48,795 nt of DNA, from contig JAJDZI010000025.1 of assembly GCA_022824735.1 (NCBI GenBank), positions 1 through 48,795 on the forward strand, in the 5' to 3' direction. Numbering within the stretch: the stretch's first letter is position 1; the number at the start of each line of letters is the position of its first letter. Shown here piece by piece: positions 8,241 through 16,156 of the stretch. The DNA is from Nitrospirales bacterium (GTDB taxonomy: Bacteria > Nitrospirota > Nitrospiria > Nitrospirales > UBA8639). A program made the translations under genes and the position numbers. The notes beneath the pieces are model-generated. The model made no database searches. It was given only the letters and a program-made list of their open reading frames with translations, and was not told the origin of the DNA.

Positions 8241-8296
8241 CTCACCCTCACCTTAATCCTCTCCCATCAAGGGAGAGGAGATAGGGGAGGGCATGA
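8241..8296. repeat. CTCTCCC/GGGAGAGG palindromic repeat (family A)
   Basis: CCTCTCCC-ATCAA-GGGAGAGG sits in a longer CCTCACC...GGTGAGG-like context. Similar units are found at about 11497, 12151, 26982 and 45047. It covers the 3' end of the NUDIX gene on the other strand. It could form a hairpin in RNA from either strand. Confidence 0.7.
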
Positions 8297-8810
8297 TGGT
8301 GCCCACGTGAACCGGGGCGTGCGGTCCGTCTTTGCAATAGCGCTCCAGGGTTGCGTGAATCACCCGGAACGCCAGTTTCGACCAGGGAACGTCCTCACGG
8401 TTGAACAGATCGACTTCCAGGCTTTCCGTTCCCGGTCCGAACGCGGCGTGTTTCATGGTTCCGCGGAACACGACGTACACCTGGCTCACGTGAGGAATGC
8501 TGAAGACGGCGTAGAGTTGCGAAATCTCGACCTCGGCTTCGGCTTCTTCCAGGGTTTCGCGCGCCGCGGCTTCCTCCAGGGTCTCGTCTTTTTCCATGAA
8601 TCCCGCGGGAAAGGTCCAGAGCCCGACACGCGGCTCGATGGCGCGTTTGCACAGCAGGATCCGGTCTTCCCATTCGGGAAGGCAGCCCGCCACGATTTTA
8701 GGATTTTCGTAATGGACGGCGTGGCACCGTTCACAGACGAACCGGAGCAACGTATCCCCCTCGGGGATTTTCATAACGAGTGGCGCGCTACACGCGCTGC
8801 AATAGTTCAT
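8253..8810 (-). CDS. NUDIX hydrolase with N-terminal zinc ribbon
   Basis: NUDIX hydrolases cleave nucleoside diphosphates linked to another moiety. The 185-residue protein starts with a zinc ribbon (CSAC near residues 4-7 and CERC near 27-30) and has a complete Nudix box from GFMEKDETLEEAAARE through TLEEA (G-x5-E-x7-RE-x2-EE pattern). The zinc ribbon resembles NudC-like proteins, but the domain order is shorter and I cannot name the substrate. The last ten or so residues (SPISSPLMGED) are encoded by a family A repeat, so the C-terminus seems to have been extended or replaced by the repeat. Confidence 0.85.
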   Translation of the reverse strand: MNYCSACSAPLVMKIPEGDTLLRFVCERCHAVHYENPKIVAGCLPEWEDRILLCKRAIEPRVGLWTFPAGFMEKDETLEEAAARETLEEAEAEVEISQLYAVFSIPHVSQVYVVFRGTMKHAAFGPGTESLEVDLFNREDVPWSKLAFRVIHATLERYCKDGPHAPVHVGTIMPSPISSPLMGED

Positions 8811-8845
8811 AACGATCGTCGATGCAATTCACGAGACGTTCCGGG

Positions 8846-8936
8846 TTTGTCATCCTGAACGAAATGAAGGCTCTCGTCGTTGAGGCGGTCGGTTATCGAG
8901 GGAGAGATGCCTCGCTTCGTTCGGAATGACAAATTG
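8846..8936. repeat. GTCATCC...GGAATGACA dispersed inverted repeat
   Basis: TTTGTCATCCTGAACGAAAT and the near-inverse CTTCGTTCGGAATGACAAA flank a central segment. A related GTCATTCCGAGCGAAGCG occurs at about 14778. The 277-base gap between the NUDIX and DegT genes contains no other feature that I can support. Confidence 0.55.
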
Positions 8937-9087
8937 GGGTGTCGTTGGCCATTTTCATATCCATGACAGATTCTGGATGCCATGGGTGCTTTTCGCAACG
9001 GTGACGTTCCCGACTTGCCCGTTCCGGTCAGGTGTGTTTGAATACGCGGTCCACGGTTGACCCATCATAACAGGAGGAAGGCGGTTC

Positions 9088-10206
9088 GTGAAGGTTCCTT
9101 TGTTGGATTTACAGGCGCAGTTTCAGCAGATCCGTTCCGACGTCCTGTCGGCGATTGAAGAGGTCTGCAACGAGCAGCGTTTCGTGCTCGGTCCACGGGT
9201 CGAGGCTTTTGAGACGGCCATCGCCGGGTATCTCGAGTGCCGTCACGCCGTTGGGGTGGCCTCGGGAAGCGATGCGTTACTGCTCTCTCTCATGGCGGCG
9301 GGCGTGGACGCCGGCGATGAAGTGATCACCGTGCCGTTTACCTTCTTTTCCACGGCGGGCGGCATCTCGCGTTTGCACGCGGTGCCGGTGTTCGTGGACG
9401 TCCTTCCCGATACCTTGACCATGGACCCCGAACAGCTTGAGCGGAAGATGACACCTCGCACAAAGGCCATCATTCCCGTCCATCTTTTCGGGCAATGCGC
9501 CGATATGGAGTCTATCATGGAGGTGGCCGATCGACACGGCGTCAAGGTCATTGAAGACGCCTGTCAGTCCATCGGCGCCAGCCGGCACGGTCGCAAAGCC
9601 GGAACCGTCGGGTATTCGGGATGCTTCAGCTTTTTCCCGTCCAAAAACCTCGGAGGCGTGGGTGACGGCGGGTTGATCGTGACGAATGACGGGGATCTCT
9701 GCGAACTGCTGCTCGCGTTGCGGGTGCATGGCAGCCGCTCGGATTACCACCACGACCACATCGGTCTCAACAGCCGGCTCGATGCCCTGGAAGCGGCGGT
9801 GTTGCGCGTCAAGCTGCAACGTCTGGACGAATGGAACGCCAAACGCGCGCGGAACGCAGCGACCTACGACCGTCTGTTGACCGAGGCCAGGCTAGTGCCC
9901 CACGTCACGCTGCCGGTCACGGACCCGAGCAACGTCCACGTCTTCAACCAATATACCCTGCGCGCGCAAAACCGCGATGAACTGATGGCCTATTTAAAAG
10001 AGCATGAGATCGGCCATAAGGTCTATTACCCCGTCCCGCTGCACCTGCAGGAATGTTACCAACCGCTGGGCTATGCCAAGGGCGATCTTCCGGTGTCCGA
10101 ACAACTGGCCCGGGAAGTGGTGTCTCTACCGGTGTATCCCGAACTCACCGGCGCGCAGATAGAAACGGTGGTGACGCGGATCAGTGAATTTTACAACAGC
10201 CATTAA
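9088..10206 (+). CDS. DegT/DnrJ/EryC1/StrS family PLP aminotransferase
   Basis: This family transfers amino groups onto nucleotide-linked keto-sugars (or acts as dehydratase) in LPS, glycan and antibiotic pathways. The 372-residue protein starts with the family signature VPLLDLQAQF, has GVASGSDALLL, FGQCADM, IEDACQSIGA, and the PLP-binding lysine K186 in FFPSKNLGGVGDGG. The GTG start at 9088 is decided by an AGGAGGAAGG about 8 bases upstream. No sugar-nucleotide dehydratase or glycosyltransferase lies beside it, so its substrate cannot be read from context. The phosphonate-type cassette begins about 770 bases downstream, across the minus-strand queF. Confidence 0.92.
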   Translation: MKVPLLDLQAQFQQIRSDVLSAIEEVCNEQRFVLGPRVEAFETAIAGYLECRHAVGVASGSDALLLSLMAAGVDAGDEVITVPFTFFSTAGGISRLHAVPVFVDVLPDTLTMDPEQLERKMTPRTKAIIPVHLFGQCADMESIMEVADRHGVKVIEDACQSIGASRHGRKAGTVGYSGCFSFFPSKNLGGVGDGGLIVTNDGDLCELLLALRVHGSRSDYHHDHIGLNSRLDALEAAVLRVKLQRLDEWNAKRARNAATYDRLLTEARLVPHVTLPVTDPSNVHVFNQYTLRAQNRDELMAYLKEHEIGHKVYYPVPLHLQECYQPLGYAKGDLPVSEQLAREVVSLPVYPELTGAQIETVVTRISEFYNSH

Positions 10207-10229
10207 GCCCGTTTTCAACGTCTGAGACC

Positions 10230-10673
10230 TCATGATCCGCGTTTTTCTTGCGGGTATTGTGCTCGAATGGTGCTGCTGAGCCCGCCGCGAGCGGTAAAGG
10301 TGCCGGTCACGACGGCCCATTCGGGCCGGCAGGTGTTGACGAAATCCTGAAGTATCCGGTTGACGGCGTTTTCGTAAAAGATGCCGACGTTGCGATAGGC
10401 GTGGATATAGAGTTTCAGGGATTTGAGTTCGACGCAGGCTTTCCGTGGCATGTAATGAATCGCGATCGTGCCGAAGTCCGGGAGTCCGGTTTTGGGACAG
10501 ATGGCGGTGTATTCCGGGATTTCGATCGTGATCTCATAGCCGGGATATTGGTTGGGCCATGTTTCCAAAGAGGGGAGTGGCGCGGTAAGCCCGCTTTCGG
10601 CGTGTTGTTTCGTGTATCCTTTCCGGTCGCGCTTCATGGATGCCCCGTTTCCGTGATTCATGCCGAGTTTCAT
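10230..10673 (-). CDS. queF: NADPH-dependent 7-cyano-7-deazaguanine reductase
   Basis: QueF reduces preQ0 to preQ1 in queuosine biosynthesis. The 147-residue protein is of the short, unimodular type. It has the thioimide-forming Cys59 in CPKTGLPDFG, an Asp (D66) in the same motif as catalytic acid, and the QueF signature ELKSLKLY (82-89) for NADPH binding. AGGA lies about 9 bases upstream of the ATG at 10673; later ATGs exist at codons 5 and 13. It is a single gene on the minus strand. No other queuosine genes are in the window. Confidence 0.94.
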   Translation of the reverse strand: MKLGMNHGNGASMKRDRKGYTKQHAESGLTAPLPSLETWPNQYPGYEITIEIPEYTAICPKTGLPDFGTIAIHYMPRKACVELKSLKLYIHAYRNVGIFYENAVNRILQDFVNTCRPEWAVVTGTFTARGGLSSTIRAQYPQEKRGS

Positions 10674-10807
10674 GAGCGAAGTCCTTCACTGTACCGTGTC
10701 GCGCCACAACTCCGCAATTGGAATCGTGAGAGACGGCCGCAAAAACCGTCAATGTGTTGAGAAGCGTGGGAGGGGTCTGGTATTTTTCCGGGGCTGCCCT
10801 CCCACGC

Positions 10808-10925
10808 TGTCATCCCCGACTCCGATCCCCGATTAAGAATGTCGGGGACGGATCCAGGGTTGTTGTCGTTGTGAACGGCGGAACAAGCAAAGACCCTGGA
10901 TTCTCGCGTTCGCAAGAATGACGGA
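10808..10925. repeat. dispersed repeat (family B)
   Basis: This copy reads GTCATCCCCGACTCCGATCC, then CGATTAAGAATGTCGGGGAC, then CCAGGGTTGTTGTCGTTG, and ends with GCAAGAATGACGGAAGG. It fills the gap between queF and the decarboxylase genes (10674-10978). The imperfect GATCCCCGA/TCGGGGAC inverted repeat could form a hairpin. No gene is visible in the gap. Confidence 0.65.
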
Positions 10926-10978
10926 AGGAGACAGTGAAATGTGTCAACACATGACTGAACACATGCGGGTACGACGTT

Positions 10979-11482
10979 ATGGCTGTGATTGACAGTGATG
11001 ATTTTGTGAAGGCGCTCCGGGATATGGGGTTTGATTTTTTTACCGGCGTGCCCGACACGATCCTGGGGGGGATCATCGAAGTGTTGAGCGAGCGGCGGCT
11101 CTATACGCCGTCGGTGCGGGAGGACGAGGCGGTGGCCATGGCCGCCGGAGCCTTTCTCGGCGGGAAAATCCCCGTGGTGCTGATGCAGAATTCGGGGTTG
11201 GGGAATGCCTTGAACGTGTTGATGTCGCTTCACCTGATCTACCGGATTCCGTGTCTGCTCATCGTTTCCTGGAGAGGCTTTGAAGGAAAAGACGCACCGG
11301 AACATCTGGTGATGGGGCAAACCATGCCGCAATTGATGGACACGATCCGGATTCCGCATCGAACGTTGGCCGCGGAAACGCTGGTGGAGGACCTGCGATG
11401 GACCGCGCAGACCTTCATGGATCAACGCGTTCCCGTGGCGCTGTTTTTGAAAAAAGGTATAGTCAAAACGATTCAACCGTGA
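10979..11482 (+). CDS. phosphonopyruvate (or sulfopyruvate) decarboxylase, alpha / PYR-type subunit
   Basis: This 167-residue protein is the pyrimidine-binding half of a thiamine-diphosphate decarboxylase. It has the conserved Glu (E50 in REDEAVAMAAG) that activates TPP, a GVPDT segment near 23-27 and an LMQNSGLGNALN stretch typical of phosphonopyruvate/sulfopyruvate decarboxylases. The cofactor-binding half is the next gene, so the enzyme is split. Phosphonopyruvate is favoured over sulfopyruvate (coenzyme M route) because an aminoethylphosphonate transaminase follows. The product would be phosphonoacetaldehyde. No strong ribosome binding site is seen before the ATG. Confidence 0.82.
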   Translation: MAVIDSDDFVKALRDMGFDFFTGVPDTILGGIIEVLSERRLYTPSVREDEAVAMAAGAFLGGKIPVVLMQNSGLGNALNVLMSLHLIYRIPCLLIVSWRGFEGKDAPEHLVMGQTMPQLMDTIRIPHRTLAAETLVEDLRWTAQTFMDQRVPVALFLKKGIVKTIQP

Positions 11483-11496
11483 AGCAAATGCGCTCT

Positions 11497-11543
11497 GCCT
11501 CCCCTCTCCCCTTTTTGCGGGAGAGGGCTGGGGTGCGGGGGAG
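11497..11543. repeat. family A palindromic repeat between the two decarboxylase subunit genes
   Basis: CCCCTCTCCC-CTTTTTGC-GGGAGAGGG followed by a G-rich tail. The unit separates the alpha and beta subunit genes and could form a strong hairpin in the mRNA, perhaps tuning the ratio of the subunits. Confidence 0.6.
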
Positions 11544-11566
11544 CGAACGGAGAAAGACCTGAGATT

Positions 11567-12151
11567 ATGCGACCTGAAGAAGGCGTGATGCAGAGCAGGG
11601 CTCAGGCGATGCAGGCGCTGTTTGACATCGTCGGCGATCAGCCGGTCATCGTTTGTAACGGCTTTCCTTCGCGGGAAGCCCAGAAGATCAAGGACCGGGA
11701 CGAGAACTTTTACATGATCGGGTCGATGGGCGTGGCCGCGTCCATCGGGTTGGGGTTGGCCCTGGCTCAACCGGACCGGCAGGTCGTGGTGTTCGACGGC
11801 GACGGGAACGTGCTCATGGGTATGGGCACGTTGGCGACGATCGGCGCCTTGCGTCCCAAGAACCTGACGCACGTGGTGTTCGATAACGAGGTCTACGGGA
11901 CGACCGGCAATCAGGCGTCCTATTCGCGCGTCGTGCGGCTGGAGCAGGTTGCCAAGGCGGCCGGGTACGCCACGGTCGAACGGGTCTGGGAACGGGAAGA
12001 CATCATCTATGAATTCACGCACATGCTCGCCAACGACGGTCCGCATTTCCTGCTGATCAAAGTGAACGAACAGATAGAAGACGCGGATCGCGTTGCGCTG
12101 GACCCGGCTGACGTGACCAAACGCTTTCGCGCGGCCGTGGAACAACACTGA
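11567..12151 (+). CDS. phosphonopyruvate (or sulfopyruvate) decarboxylase, beta / TPP-binding subunit
   Basis: This 194-residue protein is the diphosphate-binding half of the TPP enzyme. The TPP motif GDGN starts at residue 78 and ends with the metal-ligand Asn in VVFDN (N107); NEVYGTTGNQ follows, as in Ppd and ComE. It complements the preceding PYR-type subunit. A second possible start is the ATG at 11588, which has AAGAAGG directly upstream. Single-chain Ppd enzymes of about 380 residues are usual for phosphonate pathways, so the split arrangement resembles archaeal ComDE. Confidence 0.82.
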   Translation: MRPEEGVMQSRAQAMQALFDIVGDQPVIVCNGFPSREAQKIKDRDENFYMIGSMGVAASIGLGLALAQPDRQVVVFDGDGNVLMGMGTLATIGALRPKNLTHVVFDNEVYGTTGNQASYSRVVRLEQVAKAAGYATVERVWEREDIIYEFTHMLANDGPHFLLIKVNEQIEDADRVALDPADVTKRFRAAVEQH

Positions 12152-12200
12152 ACCACTCTCTCTTTGGGAGAGGACGTGGTGAGGGGGAAAAGGGTGAGGA
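12151..12200. repeat. family A palindromic repeat (degenerate)
   Basis: ACTCTCTCTTTGGGAGAGGA followed by CGTGGTGAGGGGGAAAAGGG. It starts at the end of the decarboxylase beta gene and precedes the transaminase gene. It is a weaker copy of the CTCTCCC/GGGAGAGG unit. Confidence 0.5.
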
Positions 12201-12222
12201 AACACAGAATGGCGGTACGCTC

Positions 12223-13317
12223 ATGATCTTGCTCAATCCGGGTCCGGTGAACGTGTCGGATCGCGTCAGAAACGCTTTGCTGGGGCCGGATATCTGTCAT
12301 CGGGAATCCGAATGCGCGGAATTGATCGGCGACGTTCGGCGCAAGTTGTTGGAGGCCTTTGTCCCGGGCGCGGAATCGGACTACACCGCGATCCTGCTCA
12401 CCGGCTCAGGGACCGCCGCGGTGGAAGCCTCCATCATGTCCTCCCTGCCGGCGGGGAAGCGGCTGATCCACGTCAATAACGGGGTATACGGCGAACGGAT
12501 TTCCTCCATCATTGCGACACAGCGCCTCGGGATCGTGGAAATCAAGCACAAGTGGGATGCCGTGCCCGACCCGGAAGCGGTTCTGAGAGCCCTGAAGCAG
12601 CAACCGTCGGCGCATGGGGTGGTCATGGTGCATCATGAAACCACGCTGGGGCTCCTGAATCCGGTTCACGAAGTGGCCGACCTGGTCGATAGCCGCGGGG
12701 GGGTCTTTATCGTGGATGCCGTCAGTGCGTTGGGCGGAGAGACTTTGGATATCGCCGGGCGACACATGTATATGGTGGCCGGGACCGCGGGCAAATGTAT
12801 CCAGGGATTTCCGGGGGTCTCGTTTGTCCTGGTTCGCAAGGGCTTTATGGAAAACGTGCTGAAGTACCCCAAACGCACGTGGTATTTGAACCTGGCCAAT
12901 TACTACAAGGACCAGGAAAACGGCACGGTTCCCTTTACGCCGGCCGTCCAGGTGTATGCCGCGTTCAACGAAGCCTTGTCGGAACTCCTGGAAGAAGGCG
13001 TGGCCAATCGCATTCAACGATACGCGCGGATGGCCGCCCTGATCCGGGAACGCATGACCGCTCTCGGGGTGCGAGCCGTGCTGCCCCCGGAGTTGCAGTC
13101 GAATTCCTTGACGGCCTTTCATGTGCCGGAAGGCCTCGCCTATGCCGTGCTGCATGATCGCCTGAAGGAGCGCGGCTTCGTGATTTACGCCGGGCAGGGC
13201 CACCTGGAATCACAGATCTTCCGCGTGGCCAATATGGGGGCCTTGCAGGGATCCGACGTCGAAGGGTTTCTGGGCGCTTTTGAAGAGGTGTTGACGTACG
13301 CGAACCGGGCGACATGA
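12223..13317 (+). CDS. phnW: 2-aminoethylphosphonate--pyruvate transaminase
   Basis: PhnW interconverts phosphonoacetaldehyde plus alanine and 2-aminoethylphosphonate (AEP) plus pyruvate. The 364-residue class V aminotransferase starts LLNPGPVNVSDRVRNAL, has LLTGSGTAAVEA, a FIVDAVSALGG segment and the PLP-binding lysine K191 in GTAGKCIQGFPG. Beside a decarboxylase that yields phosphonoacetaldehyde, and with no phosphonatase gene (phnX), it more likely works in the biosynthetic direction. Its TGA overlaps the next start codon (ATGA), so the two genes should be translationally coupled. Confidence 0.88.
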   Translation: MILLNPGPVNVSDRVRNALLGPDICHRESECAELIGDVRRKLLEAFVPGAESDYTAILLTGSGTAAVEASIMSSLPAGKRLIHVNNGVYGERISSIIATQRLGIVEIKHKWDAVPDPEAVLRALKQQPSAHGVVMVHHETTLGLLNPVHEVADLVDSRGGVFIVDAVSALGGETLDIAGRHMYMVAGTAGKCIQGFPGVSFVLVRKGFMENVLKYPKRTWYLNLANYYKDQENGTVPFTPAVQVYAAFNEALSELLEEGVANRIQRYARMAALIRERMTALGVRAVLPPELQSNSLTAFHVPEGLAYAVLHDRLKERGFVIYAGQGHLESQIFRVANMGALQGSDVEGFLGAFEEVLTYANRAT

Positions 13318-14744
13318 AAGCAGTCATCCTGGCGGCCGGCCGCGGGCGGCGGCTGAACGTCGTGACCGCCCATCGTCCCAAGTGTTTGATCGACGTCGGC
13401 GGCAAGCCGCTCCTGTATCGCTATTTCGATGCCTTGGCACGCCTGGGCGTGACCCGCACCTGTCTGGTGGTTGGCTACAAACAGGAACACGTTCGCGAAG
13501 CCGTGGCATCCTATCCCGCCAAGACGGACGTCACGTTCCTGGTCAATCCCGACTTCGAACGCGGCAGCATCGGCTCGTTGTGGACGGCCCGGGAGTCCAT
13601 GGACGACGACGTGGTGATCATGGATGCCGACGTGCTGTTCCATCCCGCCGTGCTTGAGCGATTGCTGAACTCATCACATGCCAATGCCCTGTTGATGGAT
13701 GAAACCGTCACGCAACGCACGGAAGAATGTATGGTCGTGATGCGGAATGGGCGAGTGACGGCCTTGTCCAAACGGGTGCCGGATGAATATGACCTGGTGG
13801 GTGAGGGCGTCGGGTTTTTGCGCGTGTCGCACGCTGCCGTGCCGCCATTGTTGCGATCGGTGGAAACGCGTGTGGGCCAAGGCCTGCTGGACATGGAATA
13901 CGAAGATGCGTTGACGGACTTTTTCCGCGAAGTCCCGGTCGGGGTCGAGACAATCGGAGGCCTGCCGTGGATCGAGATCGACTTCCCCGAAGACCTGGAA
14001 CGCGCGAAACAGGAGATCCTGCCCCGGTTGGCACTGGAACAGGCGGCCGCAGAGGGCGTCGAAGGACTCCAAAAAGCGGAACAGACCCTGGATGGAGTCG
14101 TTGATCGCTACGTCAACCGGAAAATTTCCAGGCCGTTGAGCCGGTTGTTCGTCCGACTGGGATGCTCTCCCAATGTCATTACCCTGTTGTCGATGATCAT
14201 CGGCCTCGGTGGGGCCGTGTGTTTTGCGACAGGCTCATATGCGGGAGGGATTGCAGGGGCTCTCCTGTTGCAACTCGCTGTGATTCTCGATTGTTGCGAC
14301 GGAGAAGTGGCGCGGCTCACTTTCGCGGAATCCCCGTTTGGACAGGCGCTGGACCTTGTCTCTGACAATATCGTTCACGCGGCCGTGTTTGCGGGGATTG
14401 CCTGGGGGGCGTACCGGGAGAATCCCATCTCGTCCGGCTACCTGCCGTTGCTCCTGGGAGGCATCGCCGTTCTCTCCACCGGAGCGTCCCTGTGGTGCGT
14501 GAACTGGGTCAAGTCCCTGAAAGGCGACACCGTGCGTTGGCGACGCATGAGTCAGGCCGCCCGAACCCGTTTCGATTTTATCCTGGGGCACGTGGCGAAT
14601 CGGGATTTTTCCATCGTCGTGCTGATCTGCGCCTGTTTGGGCGTGCTGCCCTGGTTCTTATGGCTCGTTGCCGCCGGGACAAGCGGGTTTGCGATCATGA
14701 TGGTTTGGACCTTGTCCCGGGCGTCTTACGTTCATCGGTCCTGA
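13314..14744 (+). CDS. nucleotidyltransferase fused to CDP-alcohol phosphotransferase (PntC-like fusion)
   Basis: A two-domain fusion of 476 residues. Residues 1-230 form a nucleotidyltransferase: LAAGRGRRL (6-14), HRPKCLIDVGGKPLL and a VIMDADVLF metal-binding site, like the CTP:phosphonate cytidylyltransferase PntC and choline-phosphate-type enzymes. Residues 255-476 are a membrane CDP-alcohol phosphotransferase with a complete signature: D326, D329-G330, A333-R334, G343, D347 and D351, followed by several membrane spans. The natural reading is that the first domain makes CMP-AEP and the second transfers phosphonoethanolamine onto a lipid or other alcohol. The same domain order occurs in inositol-phosphate enzymes (IPCT-DIPPS), so the substrate is inferred from the phnW coupling. 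Confidence 0.85.
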   Translation: MKAVILAAGRGRRLNVVTAHRPKCLIDVGGKPLLYRYFDALARLGVTRTCLVVGYKQEHVREAVASYPAKTDVTFLVNPDFERGSIGSLWTARESMDDDVVIMDADVLFHPAVLERLLNSSHANALLMDETVTQRTEECMVVMRNGRVTALSKRVPDEYDLVGEGVGFLRVSHAAVPPLLRSVETRVGQGLLDMEYEDALTDFFREVPVGVETIGGLPWIEIDFPEDLERAKQEILPRLALEQAAAEGVEGLQKAEQTLDGVVDRYVNRKISRPLSRLFVRLGCSPNVITLLSMIIGLGGAVCFATGSYAGGIAGALLLQLAVILDCCDGEVARLTFAESPFGQALDLVSDNIVHAAVFAGIAWGAYRENPISSGYLPLLLGGIAVLSTGASLWCVNWVKSLKGDTVRWRRMSQAARTRFDFILGHVANRDFSIVVLICACLGVLPWFLWLVAAGTSGFAIMMVWTLSRASYVHRS

Positions 14745-14776
14745 CCTGCGAAACCCTTTAATAACGCTGTAAATTG

Positions 14777-15050
14777 TCATTCCGAGCGAAGCGCCTGTCC
14801 TGAGCTTGTCGAAGGAAGGAATCTCCTTACTGTCATCCCCGACCTTCCCCCTCTGTCATCCCCGACTTGATCGGGGATCCAGGGTTGTCGTTGTTGTGAA
14901 CGGAAGAAGAAGCAAAGACTCCGGATCCATCCCCGACGTTTGTAATCGGGGATCCAGTTCATATTGTCAAGGATGACAGGAGGGGAGAATCAAGGATGAC
15001 GGAAGGGGAGAATCAGGGATGATAGGAGGGGAGAGTCAGGGATGATAGTA
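14777..15050. repeat. clustered dispersed repeats (family B and GTCATTCC type)
   Basis: The gap between the fusion gene and the flippase-like gene holds several repeat units in series. They are GTCATTCCGAGCGAAGCG, two TCATCCCCGAC starts, the CCAGGGTTGTCGTTGTTG core, and then three short tandem variants built on GGAGGGGAGA(A/G)TCAGGGATGA near 14980-15040. No coding region was recognised. Confidence 0.65.
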
Positions 15051-15061
15051 GAGGAAACTGA

Positions 15062-16048
15062 GTGTACCCCATGATTCGGCTGTTGTTTCTTACCGCGGGT
15101 CTTGTTGTTCTGGGGGGATTGCTTTGGCATATCGGCCTGTTGCGGATATGGGAGACGGTGGAACGTGTTGGGTTGGTCGCGTTCTGCATGATGCTCGTCC
15201 CGTTTTTGGTGGTGTATCTGCTCGATACGTATGGATGGTCCCTGACTTTGGGGCAGTGGGCGAGCAGGGTGGGGTTCGTCCGGTTGTTCATGGTGAGGAT
15301 GGCCGGTGAAGCCATAAACGCGACGACTCCGACGGCTATGCTGGGTGGGGAGCCCATGAAGGCGTACCTGCTGACGCGCTATGAAGTCCCCATGGTCGAA
15401 GGGCTGGCCTCCGTGGTGACGGCCAAGACGATCATGACCCTTGCCCAGATTCTCTACATGGTGTTGGGGGTGGGCGCGACGCTCTGGCTCGTCGGTGGAA
15501 CCGAGTACAACGTCCTGGTGGCGTTCGTCAGCGTGGGCCTGCTTGCGTTCGGCGTCTTTCTGTTTCTCGTGGTTCAACGCTACGGGCTCGGAAGAGGGGT
15601 GTTGACCGTGGCCGACGCGTGCGGGATCCGGTCGCAACGCCTGGAGGCGTATCGACCGCGGTTGTTGGAGTTGGACCGGACGATCCGCACCTTTTACGGA
15701 CAGCGCCGCCGGACGTTCATCATGTCGATGGGGGTCCACTTCACCGCGTGGTTGACGGAGTTGTGTGAGGTGTATGCGATTCTCTATTTCCTGGGAGCGG
15801 AGGTCGGCTGGCTCTCGTCTTTGTCAATCGCCGCCATGACGGCGCTGATCAAGGGAAGCGTATCGTTTGTGCCCGGGGGAGTCGGGGTGCAGGAAGGCGG
15901 GTATCTTGTTTTCCTGGTGGCCTTGGGGTACGGCGAGGTGACGGGCATCACTTTTGCCGTGATCCGCCGGATTCGTGAAATCCTCTGGATCCTGGTCGGC
16001 CTCCTCTCCCTGGCCCTGCTGCGAGACAAGGCCGGGCAGCAGTCGTAG
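15062..16048 (+). CDS. flippase-like (lysylphosphatidylglycerol synthase TM / UPF0104 type) membrane protein
   Basis: 328 residues with about eight hydrophobic segments. Typical family landmarks are AGEAINATTPTAMLGGEPMKAYLL near 80-103 and the C-terminal SFVPGGVGVQEGGYLVFL. This family (YbhN, AglD, HpnL, the MprF membrane part) is linked to moving or modifying lipids and lipid-linked sugars in the cytoplasmic membrane. The GTG at 15062 is preferred over the ATG at 15071 because AGAGGA lies about 8 bases upstream of it. Its place after a CDP-alcohol phosphotransferase suggests that it handles that enzyme's lipid product; this is inference. Confidence 0.82.
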   Translation: MYPMIRLLFLTAGLVVLGGLLWHIGLLRIWETVERVGLVAFCMMLVPFLVVYLLDTYGWSLTLGQWASRVGFVRLFMVRMAGEAINATTPTAMLGGEPMKAYLLTRYEVPMVEGLASVVTAKTIMTLAQILYMVLGVGATLWLVGGTEYNVLVAFVSVGLLAFGVFLFLVVQRYGLGRGVLTVADACGIRSQRLEAYRPRLLELDRTIRTFYGQRRRTFIMSMGVHFTAWLTELCEVYAILYFLGAEVGWLSSLSIAAMTALIKGSVSFVPGGVGVQEGGYLVFLVALGYGEVTGITFAVIRRIREILWILVGLLSLALLRDKAGQQS

Positions 16049-16150
16049 GCCGGATTAGCGCAGCGTAGTCCGACGTGTTCCGTTTTCGTCAAATGGCTGG
16101 GTTGTCGGGTTACGCCCTTCGACAAGCGCAGGGCTAACCCGACCGACGGG
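16046..16150. repeat. dispersed inverted repeat (family C), second copy
   Basis: It starts at the stop codon of the flippase-like gene with TAGGCCGGATTAGCGCAGCG and ends with GGGCTAACCCGACCGACGG. The left and right ends are imperfect inverted copies, as in the element at 4358. It separates two convergent genes. Confidence 0.6.
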
Positions 16151-16156
16151 GCTGCC

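Noticed and set aside
8241-8296. CTCTCCC/GGGAGAGG palindrome as a CRISPR or a rho-independent terminator
   Set aside because: The copies are single units without regular spacers, and no T-run follows the stems; they are better described as dispersed palindromic repeats.
10979-12151. Sulfopyruvate decarboxylase for coenzyme M synthesis
   Set aside because: The split form resembles ComDE, but the next genes are aminoethylphosphonate transaminase and a CDP-alcohol phosphotransferase fusion, and no coenzyme M gene is present; kept only as an alternative.
10670-12205. A 511-codon minus-strand frame over the decarboxylase genes
   Set aside because: Shadow of the real plus-strand genes, with no recognisable domain and repeat sequence inside it.
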